DNA of 64,000 nt, taken from NCBI GenBank assembly GCA_001303025.1, contig LJNK01000006.1, positions 27,510 through 91,509 on the forward strand, given 5' to 3'. The translations under genes were made by a program, and so were the position numbers. This DNA is from Deltaproteobacteria bacterium SG8_13 (GTDB lineage Bacteria; Desulfobacterota; Desulfobacteria; Desulfobacterales; SG8-13). Position 1 is the stretch's first letter. Every line of letters starts with the position of its first letter. The notes beneath the pieces were generated by a model. It was not told where the DNA came from. It saw only the letters and a program-made list of their open reading frames with translations, and made no database searches. This document shows positions 53,659-63,315 of the stretch, piece by piece.

Positions 53659-53767
53659 TCGAACGCTTCGGCCTCAAAAAGGGAAACGGCTTTTGCCGCT
53701 CTCTGGACGAGTTAAATATTTCTATTAATTCAACATGTTAACCGAGGAATAGCGAAAGGAGATGGTT

Positions 53768-54982
53768 ATGAGACGAATTTCGACTGTTGGAATTGCACTG
53801 GTGCTGATCGTCGGTCTGGTCGTTGCAGTGGGTTCGGCAACAGCTGCTGACGTGATCAAACTCAGAAAGGGCGAACCGGTCCATCTGGCATACTGGTTTG
53901 TCGTTTCGGGTCCCAACACCTCTCTGGGCATGGACACCGTGCGGGGCATTGAGATTGCCATCGAAGATTTCGGCGGCAAGGTCAAGGGGCATCCCGTCAA
54001 GCTCACCGGCCAGGATACCGGCTGCGGTCCCGAGGGCGGGCAAGCGGCTGCCACGAAAATTGCTTCAGATCCCACCGTGGTTGCGGCCATCGGCTCCAAC
54101 TGCTCCAGCGCAGCCCAGGCCGGTGTTCCGATCCTCTGGGAAGCCGGCATCCCCACGATTTCTCCATCCAACACGGCTCCGATCCTCACGGATCCGGGCC
54201 GGAGCGCCGGGTTCAACGGCTACCTGCGCACCTGCCACAACGACAAGATTCAGGGCGCGGTGGCAGCACTGTTTGCATACAAACAACTCGGCGTGAAAAG
54301 AGCGGCCACCATCCATGACGGCAGTGTGTACGCCGAGCAGCTGGCCCAGGTGTTCGGCGCCGAGTTCAAGAAGCTCGGCGGCACCCTCACCGCGGCCGAG
54401 GCGGTCAACGTCGGCGATACGGACATGCGACCCGTGCTGACCTCCATCGCCACGGGCAAACCGGAACTCATCTACTACCCGATCTTCATCGCCGAGGGTG
54501 GTCATATCACCCGCCAGGCCAAAGAGGTCGCCGGATTGGAAAAAACCCAACTGATGGGTGCGGACGGGATTTTCTCTCCGGATTTTTACAAGGCCGCCGG
54601 CGATGCCGCCATCGGCATGTATCATACCAGCCCGGATTTTTCCGCTTTTGCGGGGGGCTATCAGAAATTTCTGAAAACGCATCAGGACAAATACGGCATG
54701 AAACCGGAAGCGCCGTTCCACGCCTATTCTTATGATGCCACCATAATGATCCTGCAGGCCATCGAGAAGGTCGGCCAGGCCGGCTCGGACGGATCGCTGA
54801 CCATCGACCGGATGAAACTGCGGGATGCGCTCTATGCCACCAAGAACCTCAAGGGGCTGACCGGCAACTTGACCTGCGATCAATACGGCGACTGTGCCGA
54901 TCCGGCCATCGCGGTTTACAAGCAGACCAAGGAAAACATCCGCGCGGGCGAGAACCCGTCAAAACCTTTCTGGAAACCGTAA
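53768..54982 (+). CDS. livJ: Branched-chain-type amino-acid ABC transporter, substrate-binding protein
   Basis: Periplasmic binding protein of a Liv-type importer. The 404 residues begin with a clear Sec signal (RRISTVGIALVLIVGLVVAVGSATA, cut near AADV), then a type I periplasmic-binding fold with AIEDFGGKVKGHPV, IGSNCSSAAQAGVPI, FNGYLRTCHNDKIQG and HAYSYDATIMIL. The ATG at 53768 has AGGAG six bases upstream. Sequence alone does not give the ligand; neighbouring proline-catabolic genes suggest proline or another amino acid rather than leucine. A strong hairpin follows the stop. Confidence 0.92.
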   Translation: MRRISTVGIALVLIVGLVVAVGSATAADVIKLRKGEPVHLAYWFVVSGPNTSLGMDTVRGIEIAIEDFGGKVKGHPVKLTGQDTGCGPEGGQAAATKIASDPTVVAAIGSNCSSAAQAGVPILWEAGIPTISPSNTAPILTDPGRSAGFNGYLRTCHNDKIQGAVAALFAYKQLGVKRAATIHDGSVYAEQLAQVFGAEFKKLGGTLTAAEAVNVGDTDMRPVLTSIATGKPELIYYPIFIAEGGHITRQAKEVAGLEKTQLMGADGIFSPDFYKAAGDAAIGMYHTSPDFSAFAGGYQKFLKTHQDKYGMKPEAPFHAYSYDATIMILQAIEKVGQAGSDGSLTIDRMKLRDALYATKNLKGLTGNLTCDQYGDCADPAIAVYKQTKENIRAGENPSKPFWKP

Positions 54983-54997
54983 CAGATATGAGCTGAA

Positions 54998-55033
54998 CAG
55001 AAACCCGGTTTCAGGCCCGAAACCGGGTTTCTG
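54998..55033 (+). terminator. Strong hairpin between livJ and livH, probable attenuator
   Basis: A perfect 15-base stem, CAGAAACCCGGTTTC (54998-55012) with its complement (55019-55033), encloses a six-base loop. No long T-run follows, so partial termination or RNA stabilisation is likely. It would keep binding-protein mRNA more abundant than permease mRNA. Confidence 0.7.
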
Positions 55034-55178
55034 TATCCTCGTTAACCGGAACTCTCGCTGATTGCGATGGACCCACAGCGCAGGCAACGGAGAGTATCGG
55101 ACTGTTTTTCAGCCTGCTTCTGGCCGGCTTTCCCGGTGCTTGCAGGAAACTGGGCGATCCGACAGTAGGGAGGAGAGC

Positions 55179-56240
55179 ATGTTTCAACGCTGGAAGGAAA
55201 GCATTACCCCCACCGATGTCGTGATGTGGATGATCGGTGGTTCTTTGATGCTCATGGTGATCTGGGGGTCTGTGGCCACCTTGGCAGCCGGCAAGTACAC
55301 CGGCCGTCACTGGATCGATTTCTTGATTTTCGGTCTGGCCCAGGGCAGCATCTATGCCCTGATCGCAACGGGCTACACCATGGTATACGGCGTGTTGAAG
55401 ATGATTAATTTCGCCCATGGCGAAGTCTTCATGAGCGGACCGTTTACCGCTTACTTCGTGGCCGATGCCATGTACCGTACCGATTTCCTGGACACACATC
55501 CCTTTATCGCTCTGGCGGTGGTTTTTATTGTCGCCATGGCGGTATCCACGATGATCGCCTATTTTCTGGAAAAAATCGCCTACCGCCCACTGCGGGGCGC
55601 CCCCCGTCTGATTCCGCTGATTACGGCCATCGGCGCTTCTTTTTTTCTGCAGTACATGTTTCGGGGGCTGTATGGATCGAACTTCCAGGCCTATCCGGTG
55701 TTCAAGATTTTCGAGGGGAGCTGGATGATTTTTGGGATTCGCATCCTGAAGTTTCAAGTGGTGGTGATCGTCGCCGCCATTGTGCTGATGGTAGCACTTT
55801 ACAGCTTTATTATGCTGACCCGTGTGGGGAAAGCCATCCGTGCGGTATCCGAAGACAAGGAAGCCTCATCGTTGATGGGCATCAACGTCGATGCCATGGT
55901 TTCCACCACGTTTGTGATCGGCGGGATGGCCGCCGGTGCGGCCGGGGTCCTCTATGCCCTGATGTTCAAGCAGGTGCACTTTTTTATGGGATTCATCCCC
56001 GGGATCAAAGCCTTTACGGCTGCGGTTCTCGGTGGAATCGGCAACATACCGGGTGCGATGCTGGGGGGGATTTTTCTCGGTCTGATCGAATCGGTGGGAC
56101 CGAGTCTATTTCTCGACGGTCTGGGGATTGTGGCCCCGTATCAGTTAAAAGACGCCATCGCCTTTACCATGCTCGTTCTGGTCCTGATATTCCGACCCAC
56201 GGGCATCATGGGCGAACGTCTGGCGGTTAAGAAGGCCTAG
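55179..56240 (+). CDS. livH: Branched-chain-type amino-acid ABC permease LivH
   Basis: Inner-membrane permease subunit. The 353 residues have the LivH blocks GLAQGSIYALIATGYTMVYGVLKMINFAHGE, YRPLRGAPRLIPLITAIGAS, RVGKAIRAVSEDKEASSLMGINV and GIKAFTAAVLGGIGNIPGAMLGG. It has a short N-terminal extension with one membrane helix before the core. AGGAGA precedes the ATG. Second of the five transporter genes. Confidence 0.93.
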   Translation: MFQRWKESITPTDVVMWMIGGSLMLMVIWGSVATLAAGKYTGRHWIDFLIFGLAQGSIYALIATGYTMVYGVLKMINFAHGEVFMSGPFTAYFVADAMYRTDFLDTHPFIALAVVFIVAMAVSTMIAYFLEKIAYRPLRGAPRLIPLITAIGASFFLQYMFRGLYGSNFQAYPVFKIFEGSWMIFGIRILKFQVVVIVAAIVLMVALYSFIMLTRVGKAIRAVSEDKEASSLMGINVDAMVSTTFVIGGMAAGAAGVLYALMFKQVHFFMGFIPGIKAFTAAVLGGIGNIPGAMLGGIFLGLIESVGPSLFLDGLGIVAPYQLKDAIAFTMLVLVLIFRPTGIMGERLAVKKA

Positions 56241-56271
56241 CCGAGAGCACAGGAAAAGGAAGAAACAGGGT

Positions 56272-57984
56272 ATGACACGAGCGCGCTCGATATGGCAGCA
56301 TGGAGTGAAAACCGGCATCATTGGCGGTGTCGCTGTATTGATCATCGCCCTGGTGGGGATGGTGCAGTCGTTCAACAAGCGCGATATCATTTTTGAAGTC
56401 GTGGCCATGGGGCACACGCTGCTGGTAATCACGGCGGTGCTGATGGGATATGTAGCGGCAAAGCGCACCCCCCGGGATGATGGACTGATCCAGTATGTGA
56501 ACACGATTGTCTGCAGTTTGATTACATCGGGTTTTCTGGCACTGCTGGTTGTCGTGGGCCGATCTGTCAATCTGCGGGCGGTGCTGGTCAATGCGTCACC
56601 CGTGCTCTACAAAGCACTGACCCTGGGATTCGACGGCGCGGCCGGTATCCTGATCATTTTGCTTTTCGGGGTGATCTGTGGAAGCGTTGCCGCACTGCTA
56701 TATTACCTGCCGCCGGTCGTCCGGCGGGTGACGATTATATCCCTTTCGGCAATGATTGGCGCCGGAGTTCTCCAGGAATTGATCAGACCCGTCCTGCTGT
56801 CGTGGGGACCGATGGCCGTGATTGCCGATTATTTTTATACCAGCAACGGGCTGACCATTGCCGGGGCGGTCACCATCGTCGTCTTTATCGCGGCCGGTAT
56901 GACGGTCTGGACGCTAAGAGGTGAAAGCATCAAATCCCATTACAGCCACCTTTCCGGGGGATCCCAGCGGGGAATCAAAATTGGCAGTTTTGTCGCACTG
57001 GCCTTTGTTTTGATCGTTTTGCCCCATGTTCTCGGTTTGTTTCTCAGCGAGGTGCTGACCATCGTGGGTCTTTACGTACTTCTGGGATTGGGGCTCAACA
57101 TCGTGGTCGGATATGCCGGCATGCTCGATCTGGGCTACGTGGCATTTTTCGCCATCGGTTCCTACGTGACCGCGGTGCTGACCTCTCCGGAGCTCGGTTT
57201 CTACAGTTTAACCTTCTGGCAGGCCCTCCCCTTTGCTGTCGTGCTCGGGATTTTATCCGGTGTGCTGCTGGGAATCCCGGTTCTGAAAATGCGCGGGGAT
57301 TATCTGGCCATCGCCACCCTCGGGTTTGGCGAAATCATCCGGATCCTGGTGATTTCCGATTTTCTGCGACCCTGGCTCGGAGGGGCCCAGGGGATCAAAG
57401 CGATCCCCAAAGCATCGGTTTTCGGTTTTGCCCTGGCCCAGCCGCAGTATATCTATTATTTGATATTGGCCGGTTGTATTCTTGTGGTCTTCATATCCCT
57501 GCGTCTGAAGGATTCCCGCATGGGCCGGGCCTGGATGGCCATGCGCGAAGACGAGGACGTGGCCCAGGCGATGGGGATCAACCTGGTGTCGACCAAATTG
57601 CTGGCCTTTGCCACCGGCGCCGGCTTTTCGGCCCTCAGTGGTGCCATCTTTGCCAGCAAGCTCGGCTCGGTCTATCCGCACAGTTTCAGCGTGTTCATCT
57701 CCATCAACATCATCTGTTTGATCATCGTCGGTGGCATGGGCAGCATCCCCGGGGTGATCGTAGGCGCGGCCGCCCTGGTGGGGCTCCCTGAGCTGCTGCG
57801 GGAGTTTGCCGATTTCCGGCTGCTGGTGTACGGCGCCGCTCTGGTGGCGATGATGCTCCTGCGCCCCGAAGGACTCTGGCCCGAGGTGCGGCACAAAATA
57901 GAGCTGCACGAAGACGAAAACGGTTCTGGCCAACCGGAGGACCTGTCCGCTGCTGAGCCGGCCAGCCAGCCGCAAGGAGGATAA
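56272..57984 (+). CDS. livM: Branched-chain-type amino-acid ABC permease LivM with long N-terminal extension
   Basis: Second permease subunit. The C-terminal two thirds are typical LivM: GLGLNIVVGYAGMLDLGYVAFFAIGSY, KMRGDYLAIATLGFGEIIRIL, GRAWMAMREDEDVAQAMGIN and IIVGGMGSIPGVIVGAAAL. At 570 residues it is longer than most LivM (320-430). About 230 extra residues at the N-terminus contain roughly six hydrophobic helices (for example GGVAVLIIALVGMV and GILIILLFGVICGSVAALLYYL). The acidic C-terminal tail ends in a Glu/Ala-rich stretch. A purine-rich AGGAAG lies upstream. Confidence 0.92.
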   Translation: MTRARSIWQHGVKTGIIGGVAVLIIALVGMVQSFNKRDIIFEVVAMGHTLLVITAVLMGYVAAKRTPRDDGLIQYVNTIVCSLITSGFLALLVVVGRSVNLRAVLVNASPVLYKALTLGFDGAAGILIILLFGVICGSVAALLYYLPPVVRRVTIISLSAMIGAGVLQELIRPVLLSWGPMAVIADYFYTSNGLTIAGAVTIVVFIAAGMTVWTLRGESIKSHYSHLSGGSQRGIKIGSFVALAFVLIVLPHVLGLFLSEVLTIVGLYVLLGLGLNIVVGYAGMLDLGYVAFFAIGSYVTAVLTSPELGFYSLTFWQALPFAVVLGILSGVLLGIPVLKMRGDYLAIATLGFGEIIRILVISDFLRPWLGGAQGIKAIPKASVFGFALAQPQYIYYLILAGCILVVFISLRLKDSRMGRAWMAMREDEDVAQAMGINLVSTKLLAFATGAGFSALSGAIFASKLGSVYPHSFSVFISINIICLIIVGGMGSIPGVIVGAAALVGLPELLREFADFRLLVYGAALVAMMLLRPEGLWPEVRHKIELHEDENGSGQPEDLSAAEPASQPQGG

Positions 57985-57992
57985 GAAGATAA

Positions 57993-58787
57993 ATGGCTGC
58001 GATTCTCACAACCCAGCAAATGACGAAACGCTTCGGCGGCCTAGTGGCCGTGGATGCGCTCGATCTGAATGTGGAGGAGAAAAGCATCCACAGCATCATC
58101 GGCCCCAACGGTGCCGGAAAGACGACCGTATTCAACTGCATCACCGGTTTTTACAAACCGGAGGAGGGATCTGTGCTTTTCGGCAAACATTCCCTGGTAG
58201 GCCGAACGCCGGATCGGATCGTCAAGCTGGGCATATCGAGAACCTACCAGAACATCCGCCTTTTCCCCAATCTGACGGCCAAGGAAAACATCATGGTCGG
58301 CGTCCACTGTCATCTGAAAGCCGGACTCTTCGGGATCATTCTGGGCCTGTCGAGCACCCAGCAGGAGGAAAAGGAGACGGCAGCCGAGGCCGACCGCCTG
58401 TTGAATTTTATCCAGTTGAACGGTAAAGGCGACTTTCTGGCCAAAAATTTCCCTTACGGTGAACAGCGTCGGCTGGAGATTGCCCGTGCGCTGGCTTCCC
58501 GTCCGAATCTCCTGCTGCTCGATGAGCCGGCTGCCGGCATGAATCCAAAAGAAACCCAGGAGATGATGGATTTTATCCAGCTGCTGCGCGATGATCTTGG
58601 TATCACCATCCTGCTGATCGAACACCAGATGCGGGTGGTCATGGGGATTTCTGAGACGGTCACGGTTCTGGACTACGGGCAGAAGATCGCGGAAGGGACA
58701 CCGTCGGATATCCAGAACAACCCCCGTGTGATCGAGGCCTATCTCGGCCGGGGAAGCGCGGAAGAGGTGGCAGAAGCTGCCAGTTAA
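57993..58787 (+). CDS. livG: ABC transporter ATP-binding protein LivG
   Basis: ATPase subunit of the amino-acid importer. The 264 residues have Walker A GPNGAGKTTVFN, the LivG-specific GISRTYQNIRLF, the signature FPYGEQRRLEIARAL, Walker B LLLLDEPAAGMNP and switch histidine in LLIEHQMRVV. AAGGAGG lies before the ATG, nine bases after livM. Confidence 0.95.
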   Translation: MAAILTTQQMTKRFGGLVAVDALDLNVEEKSIHSIIGPNGAGKTTVFNCITGFYKPEEGSVLFGKHSLVGRTPDRIVKLGISRTYQNIRLFPNLTAKENIMVGVHCHLKAGLFGIILGLSSTQQEEKETAAEADRLLNFIQLNGKGDFLAKNFPYGEQRRLEIARALASRPNLLLLDEPAAGMNPKETQEMMDFIQLLRDDLGITILLIEHQMRVVMGISETVTVLDYGQKIAEGTPSDIQNNPRVIEAYLGRGSAEEVAEAAS

Positions 58788-58810
58788 AGAATTGCGGAGG
58801 GATTGCTTTC

Positions 58811-59521
58811 ATGGCGATGCTGGAAATCGAACACCTGAACACCTACTATGGCCATATCCACGCCCTCAGGGATGTTTCCATAACCGTCGAAAAAGGCGAA
58901 ATCGTGACCATGATCGGCGCCAACGGTGCCGGCAAAAGCACGATGCTCAAGACCACCAGCGGGTTGCTCCGTCCGCGCACCGGCACCATCCAGCTGGAAG
59001 GAGAGGAGCTGACCCGGCTGGCCCCGCACACCATCGTTACCAAGGGCGTGGTGCAGGTCCCCGAAGGCCGGCGGATTTTCGGCCAGCTCACCGTCATGGA
59101 AAACCTCGACATGGGCGCTTTCACCTGCCGTGACGGCGGTCGCATTCAAAAAAACCTCGACCGCGTGTTCGATCTGTTTCCCCGGCTGAAGGAGCGCTCC
59201 AAGCAGGTGGCCGGCACACTGAGCGGCGGAGAGCAGCAGATGCTGGCCATGGGCCGGGCCCTGATGGCCGAGCCGCGTTTGCTGCTGCTCGATGAACCTT
59301 CCATGGGTCTGGCCCCCGTGCTGGTGGACAGCATCTTCGATACCATCAGCCGGCTGAACAACGCCGGAACCACCATATTGCTGGTGGAGCAAAATGCCCG
59401 GATGGCGCTGCAGGTGGCCAGCCGCGGTTACGTGTTACAGACCGGTCAGATAGTGCTGAGCGATTCGGCCGAAAACCTGGCCAGCAACGAAATGGTACGC
59501 CGGGCGTACCTGGGAGAATAG
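58811..59521 (+). CDS. livF: ABC transporter ATP-binding protein LivF
   Basis: Second ATPase subunit. The 236 residues have Walker A GANGAGKSTMLK, TLSGGEQQMLAMGRAL signature, Walker B LLLLDEPSMGLAP and switch histidine position replaced by the LivF-typical VEQNARMAL. Family hallmark NTYYGHIHALRDVSI is at the N-terminus. GGAGGG precedes the ATG. Last transporter gene; putA follows after 140 bases. Confidence 0.95.
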   Translation: MAMLEIEHLNTYYGHIHALRDVSITVEKGEIVTMIGANGAGKSTMLKTTSGLLRPRTGTIQLEGEELTRLAPHTIVTKGVVQVPEGRRIFGQLTVMENLDMGAFTCRDGGRIQKNLDRVFDLFPRLKERSKQVAGTLSGGEQQMLAMGRALMAEPRLLLLDEPSMGLAPVLVDSIFDTISRLNNAGTTILLVEQNARMALQVASRGYVLQTGQIVLSDSAENLASNEMVRRAYLGE

Positions 59522-59571
59522 ATTCTCCGAACATATGACCATCTCCTTTCCCTGGATCTAGCCGGAGAATC
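59513..59571 (+). repeat. Three alternating GGAGAAT/ATTCTCC copies at the livF-putA junction
   Basis: GGAGAAT (59513-59519) is followed by its complement ATTCTCC (59522-59528), and a third copy CGGAGAATC (59563-59571) pairs with GATTCTCCG (59521-59529) over 33 bases. The first pair can form only with a slightly opened stem because its loop is two bases. The copies could form alternative hairpins between livF and putA; a T-run is absent. Confidence 0.45.
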
Positions 59572-59661
59572 CCCTGGTACCGGCTGCCGCAAACTGCAAC
59601 CCGCTGCTTCTTTTGTGCAACAGCACATTTTCGCCAACCCTATAGCAAAGAAGCGATTCCG

Positions 59662-62600
59662 ATGAAAAAGAACCTATCCGAGGAGATTATTCACAGTGCG
59701 GTCGATACGGCCGCTGCCTGGCTGAACCGTGCCAATGAGCTGCTCACCGATGACGAGCAGGATATCCAGGAGCAGATGCTGCGGTTGCTCACCCATCCTG
59801 AAGACAAGGTCGTCCTGACCAAAATGATCGATCAGAGCTTTCGCTCACACGATCCGGCCCGCGTGGCGGACCAGGTGAACAGCATCTTGCGCCATTACGG
59901 AGTGCCGGACTTTTTCTCCAGGGTCGATCGGCTGCTGGTGCAAATGTTTCTCGGCTTGGGACGCCATTTCCCGACGCTGACTGTACCGAAAATGATCGGC
60001 AAAATGCGTTCGACCAGCAGCCGGGCCATCATCCCCGGAGAGCCTCACGCCTTGGCCGATCATTTGAAGAAACGCAGGCGGCAGGGTGTGCGGATGAATA
60101 TCAACCACCTGGGAGAAGCCCTGCTGGGAGAAACCGAAGCGCAGCGCCGCCTGTCGACGTACATTCAGGACCTCGAAAACCCTCAAATCGAAACGATTTC
60201 GGTAAAGATTTCCACCATCTATTCCCAGATCCAGTCCCTGGCCTTCGACCACACGATCGGTGTTCTCGTTGAACGGCTGTCGCGGCTGTATCGCGCCGCG
60301 GCAGATCATTTTTTCGAGCGCAACGACGGCAGCCGGGTGCCCAAGTTCGTTAATCTGGACATGGAGGAGTTCCGGGACCTGGAGATCACGGTCGCAGCCT
60401 TCAAACAGACCCTTGAGCAGGAGGAGTTCAAGAATTATTCCGCCGGGATCGTGCTGCAGGCCTACCTTCCGGATTCGTATCCCATTCAACAGCAGCTCAC
60501 CGAATGGGCGAAGGCCCGCACAGCGGACGACGGAGCGCCCATCAAACTGCGCATCGTCAAGGGGGCCAACATGGAAATGGAGCAGCTCGAGGCCGCTTTG
60601 TTCAACTGGCCCCTGGCCCCTTATGACAATAAGCTGGATGTGGATGCCAACTTTCGAAGGATGGTGATCTACGGCATGCAGCCGGCAAACATTCACGCTG
60701 TGCACCTGGGGATCGCATCCCACAACCTGTTCGAACTGGCCTTTGCCCACGAACTGGGGCGGCAAAACCGGGTGACCGACTTTTTCTACTTCGAAATGCT
60801 GGAAGGCATGGCGGACCACGTGCGCCGGGCGCTGCGGGAGATGGCCGGCGACGTGCTGCTGTATGCGCCGGTGGCGGCCAAGGAAGAGTTCATCAATGCC
60901 ATCGCCTACCTCATCCGCCGGCTGGATGAAAACACCGCCGGGGAGAATTTTCTGCGCTATGCACCCAGGCTTTCAGTCGGCTCCAAGGAATGGGATTTTC
61001 TGAAAGGCCAGTTCCTGGCTTCTTTTGAACGGATTGAAACTGCCGGTGCAGCGTCGCATCGCAACCAGGACCGCAGCAGGGAGCGTTTTTCGGAAAAAAT
61101 GGGCACGTATGGCACCAACGAATTCGTCAACGAACCGGATACGGACTGGTCCCTGGCGGCCAATCGCCGCTGGGCCGAAGCCATCCGTGCCCGGTGGAAG
61201 AAAAAGCCCGGCGACGCACCTCTGGAGATTCCCCTGGTTGTCGCCAATCGGGAAATATCAGACAAGCGGCAGCGTCGCGAGATTTTCGATTCCTCCCAGT
61301 ACCATGAGCGGGTCTGTGTGGCGCGGTTTGTTCTGGCCGGCGAAAAAGACGTGCGCAAGGCGGTTGCCACTGCCAAAAAAGATCCGGACGGCTGGCGGCG
61401 GATGAGCCGGAAGGAGCGACATGGGGTCCTTTCCCGGGTGGCCCTGGAACTGCGCGAAGCGCGCGGCGATCTCATCGGCGCGGCGGCTGCCGACACCGGC
61501 AAGGTGTTCACCGAGTCGGACGTGGAGGTTTCCGAAGCCGTCGATTTTGCCGAGTACTATCCGTTTTCGGCCCGAAGCTTTCATCAACCCGATGCACTCC
61601 TTGCCCGTGGCAAGGGGGTCGGTTGCGTTGTTTCGCCCTGGAATTTTCCCATCGCCATTCCCTGCGGCGGTATCGTGGCCAGTCTGGCAGCCGGCAATAC
61701 GGTGATCTTCAAACCATCTTCGGACGCAGTGCTGGTCGCCTGGCAGTTGTGCCGGTGCTTCTGGCAGGCCGGTGTGTCGCGCAACACACTGCAGTTTCTT
61801 CCCTGCAGCGGTTCGGACGCGGGTCGGATGCTGGTTACCCACCCGGATGTCGACTACGTCATCCTGACCGGCGGCACTGCAACGGGGCTGGCCATGCTGG
61901 CGGACAAGCCAAATTTGTGGCTGTCGGCGGAAACCGGAGGAAAGAATGCCACCATTGCCACGGCCATGTCGGACCGGGACCAGGCGATTAAAAATATACT
62001 TCACTCGGCTTTCAGCAACGGGGGTCAAAAATGCAGTGCCACCTCCCTGCTGATACTCGAAAGGGAAGTTTACGAAGACGGCCATTTTAAGCAGCAACTG
62101 GTTGATGCCGCCCGGAGCTTTGCCACCGGCTCGGCCTGGGGTTTTCGTAACCGGATGGGCCCGCTGATCCGGCCCCCCGAAGGGGATTTGAAGCGCGGCA
62201 TAGAGAAGCTGGAGCCCGGAGAATCCTGGGCACTGGAGCCCCGCATGCTCGACGGCAACCCATATCTGTGGTCTCCTGGAATCAAATGGGATGTGCAGCC
62301 TGGATCCTTTACCCACCTGACGGAGCTTTTCGGGCCCGTTCTGGGGGTCATGCCGGCAGACGACCTGAAGCAGGCCATAGCGCTGGCAAACCAGACCGGT
62401 TACGGTCTGACCTCCGGGCTGGAAAGCCTCGATCCCCGTGAACAGGCGTTTTGGAAAAAAAACATCCGGTCCGGCAACCTTTACGTCAACCGGGGGACCA
62501 CCGGGGCCATCACCTTGCGCCAGCCTTTCGGAGGTATGGGCAAATCCGCCCTGGGGCCGGCCATCAAAGCCGGCGGGCCAAACTATGTCGCGCAGTTTAT

Positions 62601-63270
62601 GGAGTTCGAAGAGATCGGCTATCCGGCTATCGGGCCGATAGCCAAAGACAGTGAATTGTTGCGACTGGCCCAACAGTGGCAACGCGAGGCAAGCTGGGGG
62701 GCCTTCGGCGGTGACGCTGCAGATGTGATGAAAGCTGCCAGGGCGATCCGCAGCTATCTGTATCAGTTCGAGCAGGAGTTTTCAAAGGAGACGGACTTTT
62801 TTCACCTGCGGGGACAGGACAACCTGCACCGCTACCTGCCGGTGGGAACGGTCATGGTAAGGATTCATCCGGACGACAGCCTGTTTGAGACCCTGGCACG
62901 CATCGCAGCCGTTCGGATATCCGGCTGCCGGCTTTATCTTAGTGCTCCGACCGAACTGGAGAATCGAGTTGTCGATTTTATCGGATCCGATCAGGGGCAA
63001 CGGCTGTCCGGCGGTCAAGAGATCCACCACGAATCGGATGCCGACGTAGCGCGGATGATCGGCACCGTTGATCGCATGCGCTACGCATCGCCGCAGCGGG
63101 TGGCCCCGGAGGTTTACCAGGCGGCCGCAGCGACCGGCACCTACATCGCCCGGTCGCCGGTGCTGATGGACGGGCGCATCGAGCTGCTGCATTATGTTGT
63201 CAACCAGAGCGTCTGCGACAGCTATCACCGGTACGGCAACCTGGGCGAAAGAGGGTTGCATGTTACGTAA
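59662..63270 (+). CDS. putA: Bifunctional proline dehydrogenase / glutamate-semialdehyde dehydrogenase PutA
   Basis: Oxidises proline to glutamate in two steps. The 1202 residues show an FAD proline-dehydrogenase domain up to about 440 (ISVKISTIYSQIQSLAF, LRIVKGANMEME, FEMLEGMADHVRRAL). An NAD aldehyde-dehydrogenase domain follows, with Glu757 in SAETGGKN and the catalytic Cys791 in NGGQKCSATS. After the dehydrogenase region, from about 1000 to the end, is a C-terminal aldehyde-dehydrogenase-like domain (VMVRIHPDDSLFETLARIAAV), as in the longer PutA types. There is no N-terminal ribbon-helix-helix domain, so it does not autoregulate as E. coli PutA does. The ATG at 59662 has only a weak site. 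It follows the liv genes. Confidence 0.93.
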   Translation: MKKNLSEEIIHSAVDTAAAWLNRANELLTDDEQDIQEQMLRLLTHPEDKVVLTKMIDQSFRSHDPARVADQVNSILRHYGVPDFFSRVDRLLVQMFLGLGRHFPTLTVPKMIGKMRSTSSRAIIPGEPHALADHLKKRRRQGVRMNINHLGEALLGETEAQRRLSTYIQDLENPQIETISVKISTIYSQIQSLAFDHTIGVLVERLSRLYRAAADHFFERNDGSRVPKFVNLDMEEFRDLEITVAAFKQTLEQEEFKNYSAGIVLQAYLPDSYPIQQQLTEWAKARTADDGAPIKLRIVKGANMEMEQLEAALFNWPLAPYDNKLDVDANFRRMVIYGMQPANIHAVHLGIASHNLFELAFAHELGRQNRVTDFFYFEMLEGMADHVRRALREMAGDVLLYAPVAAKEEFINAIAYLIRRLDENTAGENFLRYAPRLSVGSKEWDFLKGQFLASFERIETAGAASHRNQDRSRERFSEKMGTYGTNEFVNEPDTDWSLAANRRWAEAIRARWKKKPGDAPLEIPLVVANREISDKRQRREIFDSSQYHERVCVARFVLAGEKDVRKAVATAKKDPDGWRRMSRKERHGVLSRVALELREARGDLIGAAAADTGKVFTESDVEVSEAVDFAEYYPFSARSFHQPDALLARGKGVGCVVSPWNFPIAIPCGGIVASLAAGNTVIFKPSSDAVLVAWQLCRCFWQAGVSRNTLQFLPCSGSDAGRMLVTHPDVDYVILTGGTATGLAMLADKPNLWLSAETGGKNATIATAMSDRDQAIKNILHSAFSNGGQKCSATSLLILEREVYEDGHFKQQLVDAARSFATGSAWGFRNRMGPLIRPPEGDLKRGIEKLEPGESWALEPRMLDGNPYLWSPGIKWDVQPGSFTHLTELFGPVLGVMPADDLKQAIALANQTGYGLTSGLESLDPREQAFWKKNIRSGNLYVNRGTTGAITLRQPFGGMGKSALGPAIKAGGPNYVAQFMEFEEIGYPAIGPIAKDSELLRLAQQWQREASWGAFGGDAADVMKAARAIRSYLYQFEQEFSKETDFFHLRGQDNLHRYLPVGTVMVRIHPDDSLFETLARIAAVRISGCRLYLSAPTELENRVVDFIGSDQGQRLSGGQEIHHESDADVARMIGTVDRMRYASPQRVAPEVYQAAAATGTYIARSPVLMDGRIELLHYVVNQSVCDSYHRYGNLGERGLHVT

Positions 63271-63315
63271 AAATCACGAGATGGCGCTGCGGCTCCGAAC
63301 TTTCCTGCCGGGGCC

